A stretch of 64,000 nucleotides of DNA. Source: MFD09286-c1 sp963701015 (GTDB lineage Bacteria; Bacteroidota; Bacteroidia; Bacteroidales; DTGW01). A program made the position numbers and the translations under genes. Positions 1-8,424 of the stretch are shown here, piece after piece (the stretch's first letter is position 1; each line of letters opens with the position of its first letter). The notes below the pieces were generated by a model, which was given only the letters and a program-made list of their open reading frames with translations, had not been told where the DNA came from and did no database searches. Location: assembly GCA_963701015.1 (NCBI GenBank), contig OY969556.1, positions 2,976,001 through 3,040,000 of the forward strand. The letters are read 5' to 3'.

Positions 1-2766
1 TTCAGCAATAAATCCGCTTTGTTCAGCGCCAAGCAAATTACCTGCACCACGTATATCCAAATCCTGCATGGCAATATTGAAACCACTTCCAAGATCTGAA
101 AAATCCTCTATTGCTTTTAAACGTCTTCTTGCTTCGGGCGTCAATACATTCATTGGGGGCGCAAGTAAATAACAAAATGCTTGTTTATTTGAACGTCCCA
201 CTCTGCCACGTAACTGATGCAAATCGCTTAACCCGAAATGGTGCGCATCGTTGATAAAAATTGTATTTGCATTTGGAATATCAAGTCCTGATTCAATTAT
301 AGTAGTAGCAATTAAAACATCAAAATCGCCGTTTACATAACCAAGCATTATTTGTTCAAGCTTATCCCCTTCCATTTGCCCATGAGCAACTGTAGTTTTT
401 ACCTCAGGAACAATTCGATTAATAATTTTTTCAAGTTCGTAAATATTCTGAATGCGGTTATTGATAATAAAAACCTGTCCGCCACGTGAAACTTCATACA
501 TAATTCCTTCGCGAAGAATATCTTCATTAAACACATGTACCTCAGTGGAAATAGGATGGCGGTTGGGCGGAGGAGTATTAATAATTGCCAAATCGCGGGC
601 GCCCATTAATGAAAACTGCAATGTTCGGGGAATTGGAGTTGCAGTGAGGGTAAGTGAATCGACATTCAATTTCAGTTTTTTCAGTTTCTCTTTCATGGAT
701 ACGCCAAACTTCTGTTCCTCGTCAATAATAAGCAAGCCCAAATCTTTGAACTTTATATCGGCTCCCAGCAACCGATGCGTTCCAATTAAAATATCTACTT
801 TACCTTCTTCAACTTTCTTTAAAGTATCCTTTTGATCTTTTGCCTTTCGCATTCGACTGATGTAATCAACTGTACAGGGAAATTCTTTTAACCGGTCACG
901 AAAGGTTTTAAAATGTTGTAGCGCCAATATTGTAGTAGGAACAAGAACTGCAACCTGCTTGCTATCAGCAACTGCTTTAAATGCAGCCCTTATAGCAATT
1001 TCAGTTTTGCCAAAACCAACATCGCCGCAAACCAGCATATCCATCGGAAACTCACCCTCCATACCTTGTTTCACTAATTTTGTAGCTTTTTCCTGGTCTG
1101 GTGTATCTTCATAAATAAACGAAGCTTCTAACTCCTGCTGCATATAAGTATCAGGATTAAACCTGAAACCGGTTGATTCCTTTCGTTTTGCATAAAGTGC
1201 AATAAGGTCTTTAGCAATATCTTTGACTTTGCTTTTGGTTGTAGCCTTTAGCTTTTGCCATGCTCCTGTGCCAAGTTTATAAATTTTAGGTGGTTCACCA
1301 TCTTTACTTTTAAATTTCGAAATTCGGTGCAGCGAATGTATGCCAACATATAATACATCATTATCACGATAAACAAGTTTTATTACTTCCTGCCAGCGTC
1401 CATTAATTTCAACCTTTTCAATTCCGCCAAACTTCCCAATTCCATGATCGATATGTACAACAAAATCGCCTGGATGAAGATCGTTAATTTCACTAATTGT
1501 AAGCGCTTCGTTGCGGGTATAATTTTGCTTGAACTTATATTTGTGATAACGCTCGAAAATCTGGTGATCGGTATAAAGACAAATTTTTAAATCGTTCTCA
1601 ATAAAACCAGCCTGTAATCCAGCATTCAATGGTTCATAATTGGCTTCATGATCAATGCTCGCGAAAATTTCATTTAATCGGTTAAACTGCTTTGAATTTT
1701 CACTACATATAATATTTGTGAATCCGTTTGCGTGATTTTGTTTAAGATTGTGAACCAGTAAATCAAAATTTTTATTGAATGTTGGTTGTGGCGAAGTTTG
1801 AAAAGCCAGCAATTTGCTATTTTTGAAATACGGTTGATTGCCGCACTCAATAATAGTAAGCTTTTTTAGAATTGAAACAAATTCATTGGTATGAACCAAA
1901 TCGGGAGCTAATTGCGATTCTTCCTCAAGGTAGCGATCTTCGATCCTGTGCCATGGTGCCAGGTGTATTGACTGAATTTGATCAATAGTATAAGTTAAAT
2001 CGCGAAACCAAATAATGGAATTAGTTGGCAAATACTCAAGCAATGACATTTTCGATTCGTTCAAACCAAATTTCCTGACATCAGGAACAATTTGAATTTT
2101 CTCAAGTTTATCAACCGACAATTGGGTTTCCAAATCAAAACTACGAATAGTATCAACTTCATTTCCAAAGAAATCAATACGATAAGGGAATTTAGCAGCA
2201 TACGAAAAAACATCAACAATACTTCCACGAATGGAATATTGACCTGGTTCATAAACAAAATCGGAACGTTCGAACTTATATTCCTTAAGGGTTTCCTTAA
2301 GAAAGTCCAAATCAATTTTTTCACCTTTATGCAAACTCATTGTATTCTGTGCTAGTTTGCTTTTCGAAACCACCTTTTCGGCCAAGGCTTCAGGATATGA
2401 AACAATTATCGGAAATTTGTCAAAATTCTTTTGGTTTAAATAATTTAAGAGCTCTGTTCGTTGAACTGCACCTGACGAATCAATTATATCGCTTTGCCCT
2501 GGACGTTTATAAGATGAAGGAAACAGGAATATCCGATTATCATCAATAACAGAAAACAAATCATTGGCAAAATAAGATGCATCTTCCTTCTCGGGCAAAA
2601 CAAATAAATGAACCAGCTTGCCTTCTTCAGCTATTGATGCTCCAAACAACGAAAAAGCAGAGCCATACAAACCATCAGCCCTTATAAATAAATTATCGCC
2701 TGAATTCAGCAACAATTGCAACTCAGCAAAATTCTTATGGCTTGAATAAAAATTCTTTAAATCCAT
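1..2766 (-). CDS. mfd: Transcription-repair coupling factor Mfd (3' end outside window)
   Basis: Mfd removes RNA polymerase stalled at DNA lesions and recruits UvrA for nucleotide excision repair. The frame stays open for 922 codons from the ATG at 2766 to the window edge, so about 200 C-terminal residues (TRG end and UvrA-regulating part) are missing. Visible parts are an N-terminal UvrB-like region, the RNA-polymerase interaction domain from about residue 423 (HPGDFVVHIDHGIGKF), helicase motif I at 581-589 (GDVGFGKTE), the DEEQ box at 682-685 and helicase motif VI-type sequence (HQLRGRVGRS). No frameshift was seen in the lines I translated. It is divergent from the gene at 2918. Confidence 0.97.
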   Translation of the reverse strand, partial: MDLKNFYSSHKNFAELQLLLNSGDNLFIRADGLYGSAFSLFGASIAEEGKLVHLFVLPEKEDASYFANDLFSVIDDNRIFLFPSSYKRPGQSDIIDSSGAVQRTELLNYLNQKNFDKFPIIVSYPEALAEKVVSKSKLAQNTMSLHKGEKIDLDFLKETLKEYKFERSDFVYEPGQYSIRGSIVDVFSYAAKFPYRIDFFGNEVDTIRSFDLETQLSVDKLEKIQIVPDVRKFGLNESKMSLLEYLPTNSIIWFRDLTYTIDQIQSIHLAPWHRIEDRYLEEESQLAPDLVHTNEFVSILKKLTIIECGNQPYFKNSKLLAFQTSPQPTFNKNFDLLVHNLKQNHANGFTNIICSENSKQFNRLNEIFASIDHEANYEPLNAGLQAGFIENDLKICLYTDHQIFERYHKYKFKQNYTRNEALTISEINDLHPGDFVVHIDHGIGKFGGIEKVEINGRWQEVIKLVYRDNDVLYVGIHSLHRISKFKSKDGEPPKIYKLGTGAWQKLKATTKSKVKDIAKDLIALYAKRKESTGFRFNPDTYMQQELEASFIYEDTPDQEKATKLVKQGMEGEFPMDMLVCGDVGFGKTEIAIRAAFKAVADSKQVAVLVPTTILALQHFKTFRDRLKEFPCTVDYISRMRKAKDQKDTLKKVEEGKVDILIGTHRLLGADIKFKDLGLLIIDEEQKFGVSMKEKLKKLKLNVDSLTLTATPIPRTLQFSLMGARDLAIINTPPPNRHPISTEVHVFNEDILREGIMYEVSRGGQVFIINNRIQNIYELEKIINRIVPEVKTTVAHGQMEGDKLEQIMLGYVNGDFDVLIATTIIESGLDIPNANTIFINDAHHFGLSDLHQLRGRVGRSNKQAFCYLLAPPMNVLTPEARRRLKAIEDFSDLGSGFNIAMQDLDIRGAGNLLGAEQSGFIAE

Positions 2767-2784
2767 TCTTATTTTAAGAAATTA

Positions 2785-2792
2785 CAAAAGTA
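2785..2792 (-). promoter_or_regulatory. Putative -7 element of the mfd promoter
   Basis: The minus strand reads TACTTTTG, an exact match to the Bacteroidota -7 consensus TAnnTTTG, 19 bases before the mfd ATG. No good -33 TTG is placed 19-20 bases upstream, so this is only a candidate. Confidence 0.45.
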
Positions 2793-2867
2793 GGTATAAA
2801 TGCTGAAATGAATAAGTTTTTGCAAGTACTGTTCAACCGCTAAAATTGCCTGTTCACCGAAATATCA

Positions 2868-2898
2868 TTGATTAAAATTCAAACGATGTTTAATTTTG
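2868..2898 (+). promoter_or_regulatory. Putative Bacteroidota-type promoter for the 2918 gene
   Basis: TTG at 2868-2870 and TAATTTTG at 2891-2898 are separated by 20 bases, which fits the -33/-7 promoter of the Bacteroidota housekeeping sigma factor. The start would fall near 2905, leaving a leader of about 13 bases before the ATG at 2918. Confidence 0.55.
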
Positions 2899-2917
2899 GC
2901 TATCAAATTTAATAACC

Positions 2918-3637
2918 ATGAAATCCTCATCAGATAAGTCAATTGATAATTTTTACAATAATTTATCATCATTTACAGACAAAATTCTATTGGAAGCTTC
3001 CTTGTTTTTGAATAATGAAATCAATTCATTCAAAGCATTTTTACTGAATGAAAATATTGATGATAACAAAAGTAATAATGCATATTTTACTGAATTTATT
3101 TTGGTTGGACTTTTAATGGACAAATATGCTCATTTTGCTTTAAACTCTTTAGGAAAATTGAATGTAAAAAGAAATGAGACCTTACTTACCCATTACAACA
3201 ATATTGAAATGCCCGATTATATCAATAATTTTCATAATTACTATTTATCACACGTAAAGGGCATCAGTATTGACGATTATAATGAAAAGCATGCCAAAAT
3301 ATTTTCAGCATTAATAAATTGGCTGAAATTTACCGATGAATACAAGACGGAAGTTTCGAAACTTGAAAACTGGGATTACTATTTTGCAGCTTGCAGTAAT
3401 GCTGAATCTGCTCGTATAATTAGGCTTGCTGTATCGTTTGCAAAATATTTTGAAGAACAGTCCAGATTATCTCTTGGTCAATTTGTCAACAAAACAAATA
3501 ATGAATTAAATTTAAAGGAAAAATATATTTCAGAAGCTGAATTTCATTTGAACATTTTTAAAACTGAGGTATTGAATCGTCAATACATGAATGAATTTCA
3601 ACAAACCAATAATAACTTTGAATTTAATTTTCAATAA
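2918..3637 (+). CDS. Hypothetical protein, 239 aa, mostly helical
   Basis: I do not recognise the family. The protein has no signal peptide and no obvious membrane segment. It is rich in Asn, Phe, Leu, Lys and Glu and looks largely alpha-helical, with an aromatic patch near residues 150-160 (LENWDYYFAACSNAES). The tail, from about residue 225, is Asn/Gln/Phe-rich and probably disordered. A good promoter lies just upstream. The next gene, a secreted DUF2141 protein, starts 21 bases after the stop, so the two are probably co-transcribed, and crtI and crtB follow on the same strand. A role in pigment or envelope biology is suggested only by position. Confidence 0.75.
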   Translation: MKSSSDKSIDNFYNNLSSFTDKILLEASLFLNNEINSFKAFLLNENIDDNKSNNAYFTEFILVGLLMDKYAHFALNSLGKLNVKRNETLLTHYNNIEMPDYINNFHNYYLSHVKGISIDDYNEKHAKIFSALINWLKFTDEYKTEVSKLENWDYYFAACSNAESARIIRLAVSFAKYFEEQSRLSLGQFVNKTNNELNLKEKYISEAEFHLNIFKTEVLNRQYMNEFQQTNNNFEFNFQ

Positions 3638-3658
3638 ATATTTGTGAACCTATAATAC

Positions 3659-4069
3659 ATGAAAAAGAAAATTCTGTTTTTTGTTTTATTAAGTTTTTCT
3701 GTAACCAGCTTATTATTTTCACAATATACACTTAAAGTCAAAATCACTTGCATAAGAAAAAATTCCGGATCTATTTTAATGGAACTTTATACAGCAAATC
3801 ATTCTTTACTAAAACAAGAAAAAGCCGACATAGCGAATTATGAATGTACTGTAACATTTTATGATTTAAAACCGTCAAAATATGCTATTCGTTACTTTCA
3901 TGACGAAAACAAAAATTATAAACTGGATTTAAACTGGATTGGTATTCCAACAGAAGGTTATGGATTTTCTAATAATGTACTCGGTACAATTGGTCCTCCT
4001 GAATTTGATAAATGGATTTTTGATATTAAAGAAAATACAGTTCTAAATTTGAAAATTAAATACCAATAA
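3659..4069 (+). CDS. Secreted DUF2141 family protein
   Basis: This 136-aa protein begins with a signal peptide (MKKKILFFVLLSFSVTSLLFS, cleavage likely after about residue 21) and is otherwise one DUF2141 domain. The family hallmarks are visible: a short beta-rich body, YAIRYFHDENKNYKLD near residues 76-91, GIPTEGYGFSNN near 98-109, and a following GPPEFD. DUF2141 proteins are exported, have no established biochemical role, and are common in Bacteroidota. In my recollection they are often near carotenoid or lipid genes, and here crtI follows 95 bases downstream. Function beyond export is unknown. Confidence 0.85.
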   Translation: MKKKILFFVLLSFSVTSLLFSQYTLKVKITCIRKNSGSILMELYTANHSLLKQEKADIANYECTVTFYDLKPSKYAIRYFHDENKNYKLDLNWIGIPTEGYGFSNNVLGTIGPPEFDKWIFDIKENTVLNLKIKYQ

Positions 4070-4136
4070 ATTAATATGAAAATTAAAAATTAAAGAAGTA
4101 ATATAGTCTATTTCGAAGTATTTTTATTTTTAAATT

Positions 4137-4153
4137 TTAAGTTAGAAACTTAA
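4137..4153. promoter_or_regulatory. Perfect palindrome just upstream of crtI (possible operator)
   Basis: TTAAGTT-AGA-AACTTAA is a perfect 7-bp inverted repeat with a 3-base spacer, ending 11 bases before the crtI ATG. It is the size of a dimeric repressor site, but it is AT-rich and could be chance. No regulator gene lies beside it. Confidence 0.35.
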
Positions 4154-4164
4154 CACTAAGGATA

Positions 4165-5655
4165 ATGTCTGAAAAAACTGCAATAATAATAGGCGCAGGA
4201 ATAGGAGGAATTGCAACTTCAATATATTTAGCAAAAAATGGTTTTAAAGTAAGTGTGTATGAAAAAAATGCAACTCCGGGTGGACGATGCGGTCATATAA
4301 TCCGCGACGGTCATAGATTTGACCTTGGTGCTACAATTTTTGCAATGCCATCAATTTACCGTAAAGTTTTTAATTCATTAGGTTTAAAATTAGAAGATTG
4401 TTTTGAAATTACTGAACTATCTACCATTATAAATATTCATTTTAACAATGGTGAACATATTGCTTTTACAACCGATCAAAATAAAATGCAATTGCAGCTT
4501 GAAGCCATTGAACCCGGAAGTTTTATAAAATTGAAATCGTATATTTCCGAAGGAAATAAATTCTTCAATATAGCTATAACCAAATTATTAGGTCGAAATT
4601 TTTATTCTTTTTTCGAATTTTTAAATATCCGAAATGCAATATTATTATTACAATTAAAGTCGTATTTAAAACATTATACCTATGTGGGTCGATTTTTTAA
4701 ACATCCACATTTGAAAATGGCTTTTACGTTCCAAAATATATATGTCGGACAAAGTCCATATAATGCTCCGGCATTCTTCTCCATGCTCCCATCTGTTGAA
4801 TTAAATGAAGGATCGTTATTCCTGAAAGGTGGAATGTATAGTATAGTAAATAAGCTGGTTTCAACGGCTATAGAATATGGAGTTAAATTTAATTATAATA
4901 AACCAGTAACTAAAATTTGTACAAATTCAAATGAAGCTAAAAGCATAATATTGGCTGATGGAAGTGAGATCACTGCTGATATAATAGTTGCAAATGCTGA
5001 ATTACCCTATGTTTACAACAACTTATTACCGGATAAAAAAATAGCAAATAAAATTAATAATTTAAATTACGCTTGTTCCGCAATAGTTTTTCATTGGGGA
5101 TTGAATAAACAATACACGCAACTTGAACATCATAGTGTATTTTTATCCAATGATTACGAAAATTGCATGAATAAAATTTTTAAAGATAAAATTATTGATA
5201 ATCCACCAAGCTTCTATGTTCATTCTCCAACACGAACTGATATAACAGCCGCACCAGAAAATCAGGATTCAATATCTATTGTAATACCTGCCGGTCATAT
5301 TGATTCAAGTAAAACCCAGGATTGGAACACAATTAAAAACAATGCCAGAACGAGTGTGATTGAAAGGCTTAAATTGGCTGGTTTACATGATATTGAGGAA
5401 CATATAAAATTTGAAATTTGCTATTTGCCACAAACCTGGAAAACTGCTTATAACATTTCAAAAGGTGCGGTTTTTGGAAGTCTTAACCATAACATTATGC
5501 AAATGGGATATTTTCGTCCTCATAATAAGCACGATAGATATAATAATTTATACTTTGTAGGCGGTAGCACGCATCCAGGCAATGGAGTGCCTTTGGTATT
5601 GTTATCGGCAAAATTAACTGCTGATAGAATTTTTAAAGATTTTTCATCAAACTAA
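4165..5655 (+). CDS. crtI: Phytoene desaturase family protein (CrtI type)
   Basis: CrtI-type FAD-dependent desaturases introduce double bases into phytoene (or the C30 analogue) at the membrane to give coloured carotenes. At 496 aa the length is usual. The N terminus carries the dinucleotide-binding fold (IIIGAGIGGIATSIYLAKNG, residues 7-26, then an acidic residue in VYEKN) followed by GGRCG. The C terminus has the family signature GGSTHPGNGVPLVLLSAKL. crtB follows after 77 bases on the same strand, so this is a two-gene carotenoid unit. Whether it makes lycopene, neurosporene or a C30 product cannot be read from the sequence. Other CrtI-fold enzymes such as CrtD or ketolases are less likely given the crtB partner. 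Confidence 0.9.
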   Translation: MSEKTAIIIGAGIGGIATSIYLAKNGFKVSVYEKNATPGGRCGHIIRDGHRFDLGATIFAMPSIYRKVFNSLGLKLEDCFEITELSTIINIHFNNGEHIAFTTDQNKMQLQLEAIEPGSFIKLKSYISEGNKFFNIAITKLLGRNFYSFFEFLNIRNAILLLQLKSYLKHYTYVGRFFKHPHLKMAFTFQNIYVGQSPYNAPAFFSMLPSVELNEGSLFLKGGMYSIVNKLVSTAIEYGVKFNYNKPVTKICTNSNEAKSIILADGSEITADIIVANAELPYVYNNLLPDKKIANKINNLNYACSAIVFHWGLNKQYTQLEHHSVFLSNDYENCMNKIFKDKIIDNPPSFYVHSPTRTDITAAPENQDSISIVIPAGHIDSSKTQDWNTIKNNARTSVIERLKLAGLHDIEEHIKFEICYLPQTWKTAYNISKGAVFGSLNHNIMQMGYFRPHNKHDRYNNLYFVGGSTHPGNGVPLVLLSAKLTADRIFKDFSSN

Positions 5656-5732
5656 TTTTATAAAATGAATGAGAAGCTAAAAAATTTCAAAATAAAATAG
5701 AAATTATAAATAAAAATAACCAAAATAAAACT

Positions 5733-6662
5733 ATGAACCCAACAAACAAAACCTTCCTGGAAACTTTTCAAAAAATTGAATTTGAGAAAATTAAAGATCA
5801 TCCAAATATTCTTATAGCAGCTAATTTTTGGGACACCGAACGATACGTTGCAGCAAAAACCTGCTATAAATTTATGCGAGCCATTGATGATTTAATTGAC
5901 GACCATAAGTCCGTATATATTGAAATAGCTGAAAAAGATAAACAACAATTTAATGAAAATGTAAATAACTGGATAAGCACAATTATCAAACCTGACCATA
6001 GCAATCCATACAAGCAAGAATTACTCGATACAATTAAAAAGTTTAAAATACCAGCTTGGCCATTAGAAGCATTTGCCAAATCTATGATATATGATATTTA
6101 TAATAATGGATTTCCAACAATTCATGATTTTATTGAATATGCGGGAGGTGCATCTGTCGCACCGGCTTCAATTTTTGTTCATCTTTGTGGTTTAACTAAA
6201 CAAAGTAATAATTATGTGGAACCTTGCTTTGATTTAAAAGAAGCAGCTACGCCATGTGCAATATTTAGTTATTTAGTCCATATAATCAGGGACTTTCAGA
6301 AAGATCAATTAAATCACTTAAATTATTTTGCCGATGATTTGCTAATAAAAAATAATTTAACAATTGGTGAATTATCCGGTTTTGCACATGGTGAAAATAT
6401 CAATAATCGATTCAGAAGTTTAATTGAAGATTATGTTATTTTGGCTGATGAATATCGTCAAAAAACATATCAAATAATGCAAAAGATTAAACCTTGTTTG
6501 GATACCAAATACCAATTAAGTTTAGAAATTATATTTAATTTATATCTTATGGTATTTGAAAGAATAAATATTTCAACAGGAAAATTTATTACTGAAGAAC
6601 TTAATCCAAGTCCAGAAGAAACAAGAAATCGTGTCTATGAAACAATTATCAACTTCAACTAA
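5733..6662 (+). CDS. crtB: Phytoene/squalene synthase family protein (CrtB type)
   Basis: This enzyme class condenses two prenyl diphosphates head-to-head (GGPP to phytoene, or FPP to dehydrosqualene/squalene). The 309-aa protein has the first Asp-rich motif DDLIDD at residues 52-57. The second region is RDFQKD at 186-191, followed by YFADD at 198-202. These are the two metal-diphosphate sites of the trans-prenyl head-to-head fold. It sits directly after crtI, which favours carotenoid synthesis over hopanoid or sterol use. No cyclase, hydroxylase or ketolase gene is adjacent. The chain length of the substrate (C15 or C20) is not decidable by eye. Confidence 0.87.
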   Translation: MNPTNKTFLETFQKIEFEKIKDHPNILIAANFWDTERYVAAKTCYKFMRAIDDLIDDHKSVYIEIAEKDKQQFNENVNNWISTIIKPDHSNPYKQELLDTIKKFKIPAWPLEAFAKSMIYDIYNNGFPTIHDFIEYAGGASVAPASIFVHLCGLTKQSNNYVEPCFDLKEAATPCAIFSYLVHIIRDFQKDQLNHLNYFADDLLIKNNLTIGELSGFAHGENINNRFRSLIEDYVILADEYRQKTYQIMQKIKPCLDTKYQLSLEIIFNLYLMVFERINISTGKFITEELNPSPEETRNRVYETIINFN

Positions 6663-6680
6663 TAATTATAAAATTCATTG

Positions 6681-7130
6681 TTATATTTTCCCGAAAAATT
6701 TCATAAATTTTCTATGAAATTCGTGGCCACCTTTTGGGTTTACAAACATAAACATACATCTGTTTGTAATTACTTTTGATCCTTTAGTTTTAACCATTTC
6801 AACAGATTCAATTGTATCTGATTTTTGTTGAAACCATACCATTTCAAACTTCCGATTTAATGAAGCAATCACTTCATTTGTTACATATTTAGGTGTAGCA
6901 ACATATAAGTTTTTGACTGTGTCAGGTATATCGTTGAATGACTGAACACATGGAATACCATCAATTTCTTTAACCTGATAATGAAAAGGATAAATTTTAT
7001 ATCCATTTGACTTTAGCAAATCAAAGACCTTATAACCAAATTTGTTTTTATTACGCGAAACACCAACAATGGCAAGTTCTTTATTGTCTAAGAACCGGTT
7101 AGCTAAATTTGTAATTTCTTTCATTTTCAT
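6681..7130 (-). CDS. CoA-binding domain protein (CoA_binding_2, YccU-like)
   Basis: A small Rossmann-fold protein of the CoA_binding_2 family, related to the CoA-binding domain of succinyl-CoA and acyl-CoA synthetases. Visible motifs are LAIVGVSRNKNKFGYKV near the N terminus, the central VKNLYVATP, and the conserved late segment TNRCMFMF. I chose the ATG at 7130 (149 aa). The longer frame from 7166 adds 12 residues unlike the family and runs into the upstream dehydrogenase gene (stop at 7159). It lies 28 bases downstream of that gene and is probably co-transcribed. It is convergent with crtB (18 bases between stops). The ligand and physiological role are unknown. Confidence 0.82.
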   Translation of the reverse strand: MKMKEITNLANRFLDNKELAIVGVSRNKNKFGYKVFDLLKSNGYKIYPFHYQVKEIDGIPCVQSFNDIPDTVKNLYVATPKYVTNEVIASLNRKFEMVWFQQKSDTIESVEMVKTKGSKVITNRCMFMFVNPKGGHEFHRKFMKFFGKI

Positions 7131-7158
7131 GGGAATTAAATTTTTACATAAAATAGTA

Positions 7159-8229
7159 TTACTCAAATTTCACTTCGAAATAATTACCAATTTCTTTAAT
7201 ATCTTTTACAATTGCTGGAATAATTTCAATACCTGAAATTTTTAACTTTTCTTCAATGGCACGTTCGGGGTCACCAGGAATTATAACATTAGGTTTGCCG
7301 GGAGCGGATTTGGCATTTCTGAAAGTTTCAATCCATTCATCCATTTTAGTTTTAAATTCATTAGCAGGTTGAAAAGCATCTATTCGCATGGCTCCAAAAA
7401 AATGCCCAGTACCTTCGCCTACTTTTTTATCCAACACCGGCAAATAAGCAACTGAAGGTGGCACAAACGGACCAAAATTTGCACCTGAAAATACAGCAGA
7501 AAAAATATCAACAATTGCAGCAAGGCAAAAACCTTTATGACTTCCGTGTTCATAATCTCCTCCTAAAGTTACCATTGAGCCTCCTTTAGCAAGAATTGAC
7601 GGATCGTCCGTTGCATTTCCTTCTTTATCCTGAACGTAACCAAATGAAACCTTTTCACCTTTTTTTTCTGAAACCGCTAATTTTCCTCGAGCAATTGGGG
7701 TTGTAGCAAAATCGGCAACAAATGCCGGTTGTTTTAAAGCCGGAATTGCCACAGCTATTGGGTTTGTTCCCATCATGCGCGAAATTGAAAAGGTGGGGGC
7801 AACCAAAGGATTGGCGTTTGTCATACAAATCCCAATCATATCGTGTTCAAGCGCCATCATTGAATAATAGCCTGCAATGCCATAATGGTTTGAATTGCGG
7901 GTAGAAACCCAACCAGTACCGGCATTTTTTGCCTTTTCAATAGCAATATGCATTGATTTTGTTGCAGCTACCATTCCAACTGCCCTGTCGCCATCAACAA
8001 CAGCTGTACTAGTTGATTCATGGACAATACGTACATTTGGCTGAACATTTATTCTTTTTGCCTTCCACAACTCAAAATAATCTTTTAAACGAATCATCCC
8101 ATGTGATGGAAGGCCCCTTAATTCAGCGGCAATAAATACTTTGGCCGTAGCATCGGCATCTGTTTTGCTACAACCCATCTTTTGAAAAATAGTACTGGTA
8201 AAATCAAATAAATATTGATGAGAATACAT
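7159..8229 (-). CDS. Malate/L-lactate dehydrogenase family oxidoreductase (Ldh2 type)
   Basis: This 356-aa protein belongs to the Ldh2 (malate/sulfolactate/ureidoglycolate dehydrogenase) family of NAD(P)-dependent 2-hydroxyacid dehydrogenases, which is unrelated to classical LDH/MDH. Family features include the N-terminal AAELRGLPSHGMIRLKDY, the segment TRNSNHYGIAGYYSMMA, and the NAD-site region TNANPLVAPTFSISRMMGTN, followed by NPIAVAIPA. A late HKGFCLAAIVDIFSA motif is also typical. The substrate (malate, 2-oxoacid or other) cannot be assigned from sequence. It is followed by a small CoA-binding protein gene and is divergent from the T9SS cargo gene, with a palindrome in the shared upstream region. 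Confidence 0.9.
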   Translation of the reverse strand: MYSHQYLFDFTSTIFQKMGCSKTDADATAKVFIAAELRGLPSHGMIRLKDYFELWKAKRINVQPNVRIVHESTSTAVVDGDRAVGMVAATKSMHIAIEKAKNAGTGWVSTRNSNHYGIAGYYSMMALEHDMIGICMTNANPLVAPTFSISRMMGTNPIAVAIPALKQPAFVADFATTPIARGKLAVSEKKGEKVSFGYVQDKEGNATDDPSILAKGGSMVTLGGDYEHGSHKGFCLAAIVDIFSAVFSGANFGPFVPPSVAYLPVLDKKVGEGTGHFFGAMRIDAFQPANEFKTKMDEWIETFRNAKSAPGKPNVIIPGDPERAIEEKLKISGIEIIPAIVKDIKEIGNYFEVKFE

Positions 8230-8284
8230 AATGAAATTTTAAAATTACTGAAACTAATATTAACATATCATTAACAACAATAAT

Positions 8285-8313
8285 GTAAGCTAATCAATCA
8301 CTTATTAACTTAC
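8285..8313. promoter_or_regulatory. Near-perfect inverted repeat in the divergent ldh/T9SS-cargo intergenic region
   Basis: GTAAGCTAAT at 8285-8294 and ATTAACTTAC at 8304-8313 pair at 9 of 10 positions around a 9-base spacer. It lies 56 bases upstream of the Ldh2 gene start and 112 bases upstream of the gene at 8425. It could be an operator or a hairpin in a leader; nothing in the sequence decides. Confidence 0.3.
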
Positions 8314-8424
8314 AATTAAAATGCAGTTGACAGATTAAAAATCCAAAGATAATAGGATGAATTAAAATATATAGCTAAGATTTTATTTAAATTTATAGCT
8401 CATTTCTAATTAAAAAAATTTGTG

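Noticed and set aside
2061..2549. Several reading frames of 69-87 aa on both strands inside mfd.
   Set aside because: They are shadows of the mfd coding frame, which is open throughout and matches Mfd.
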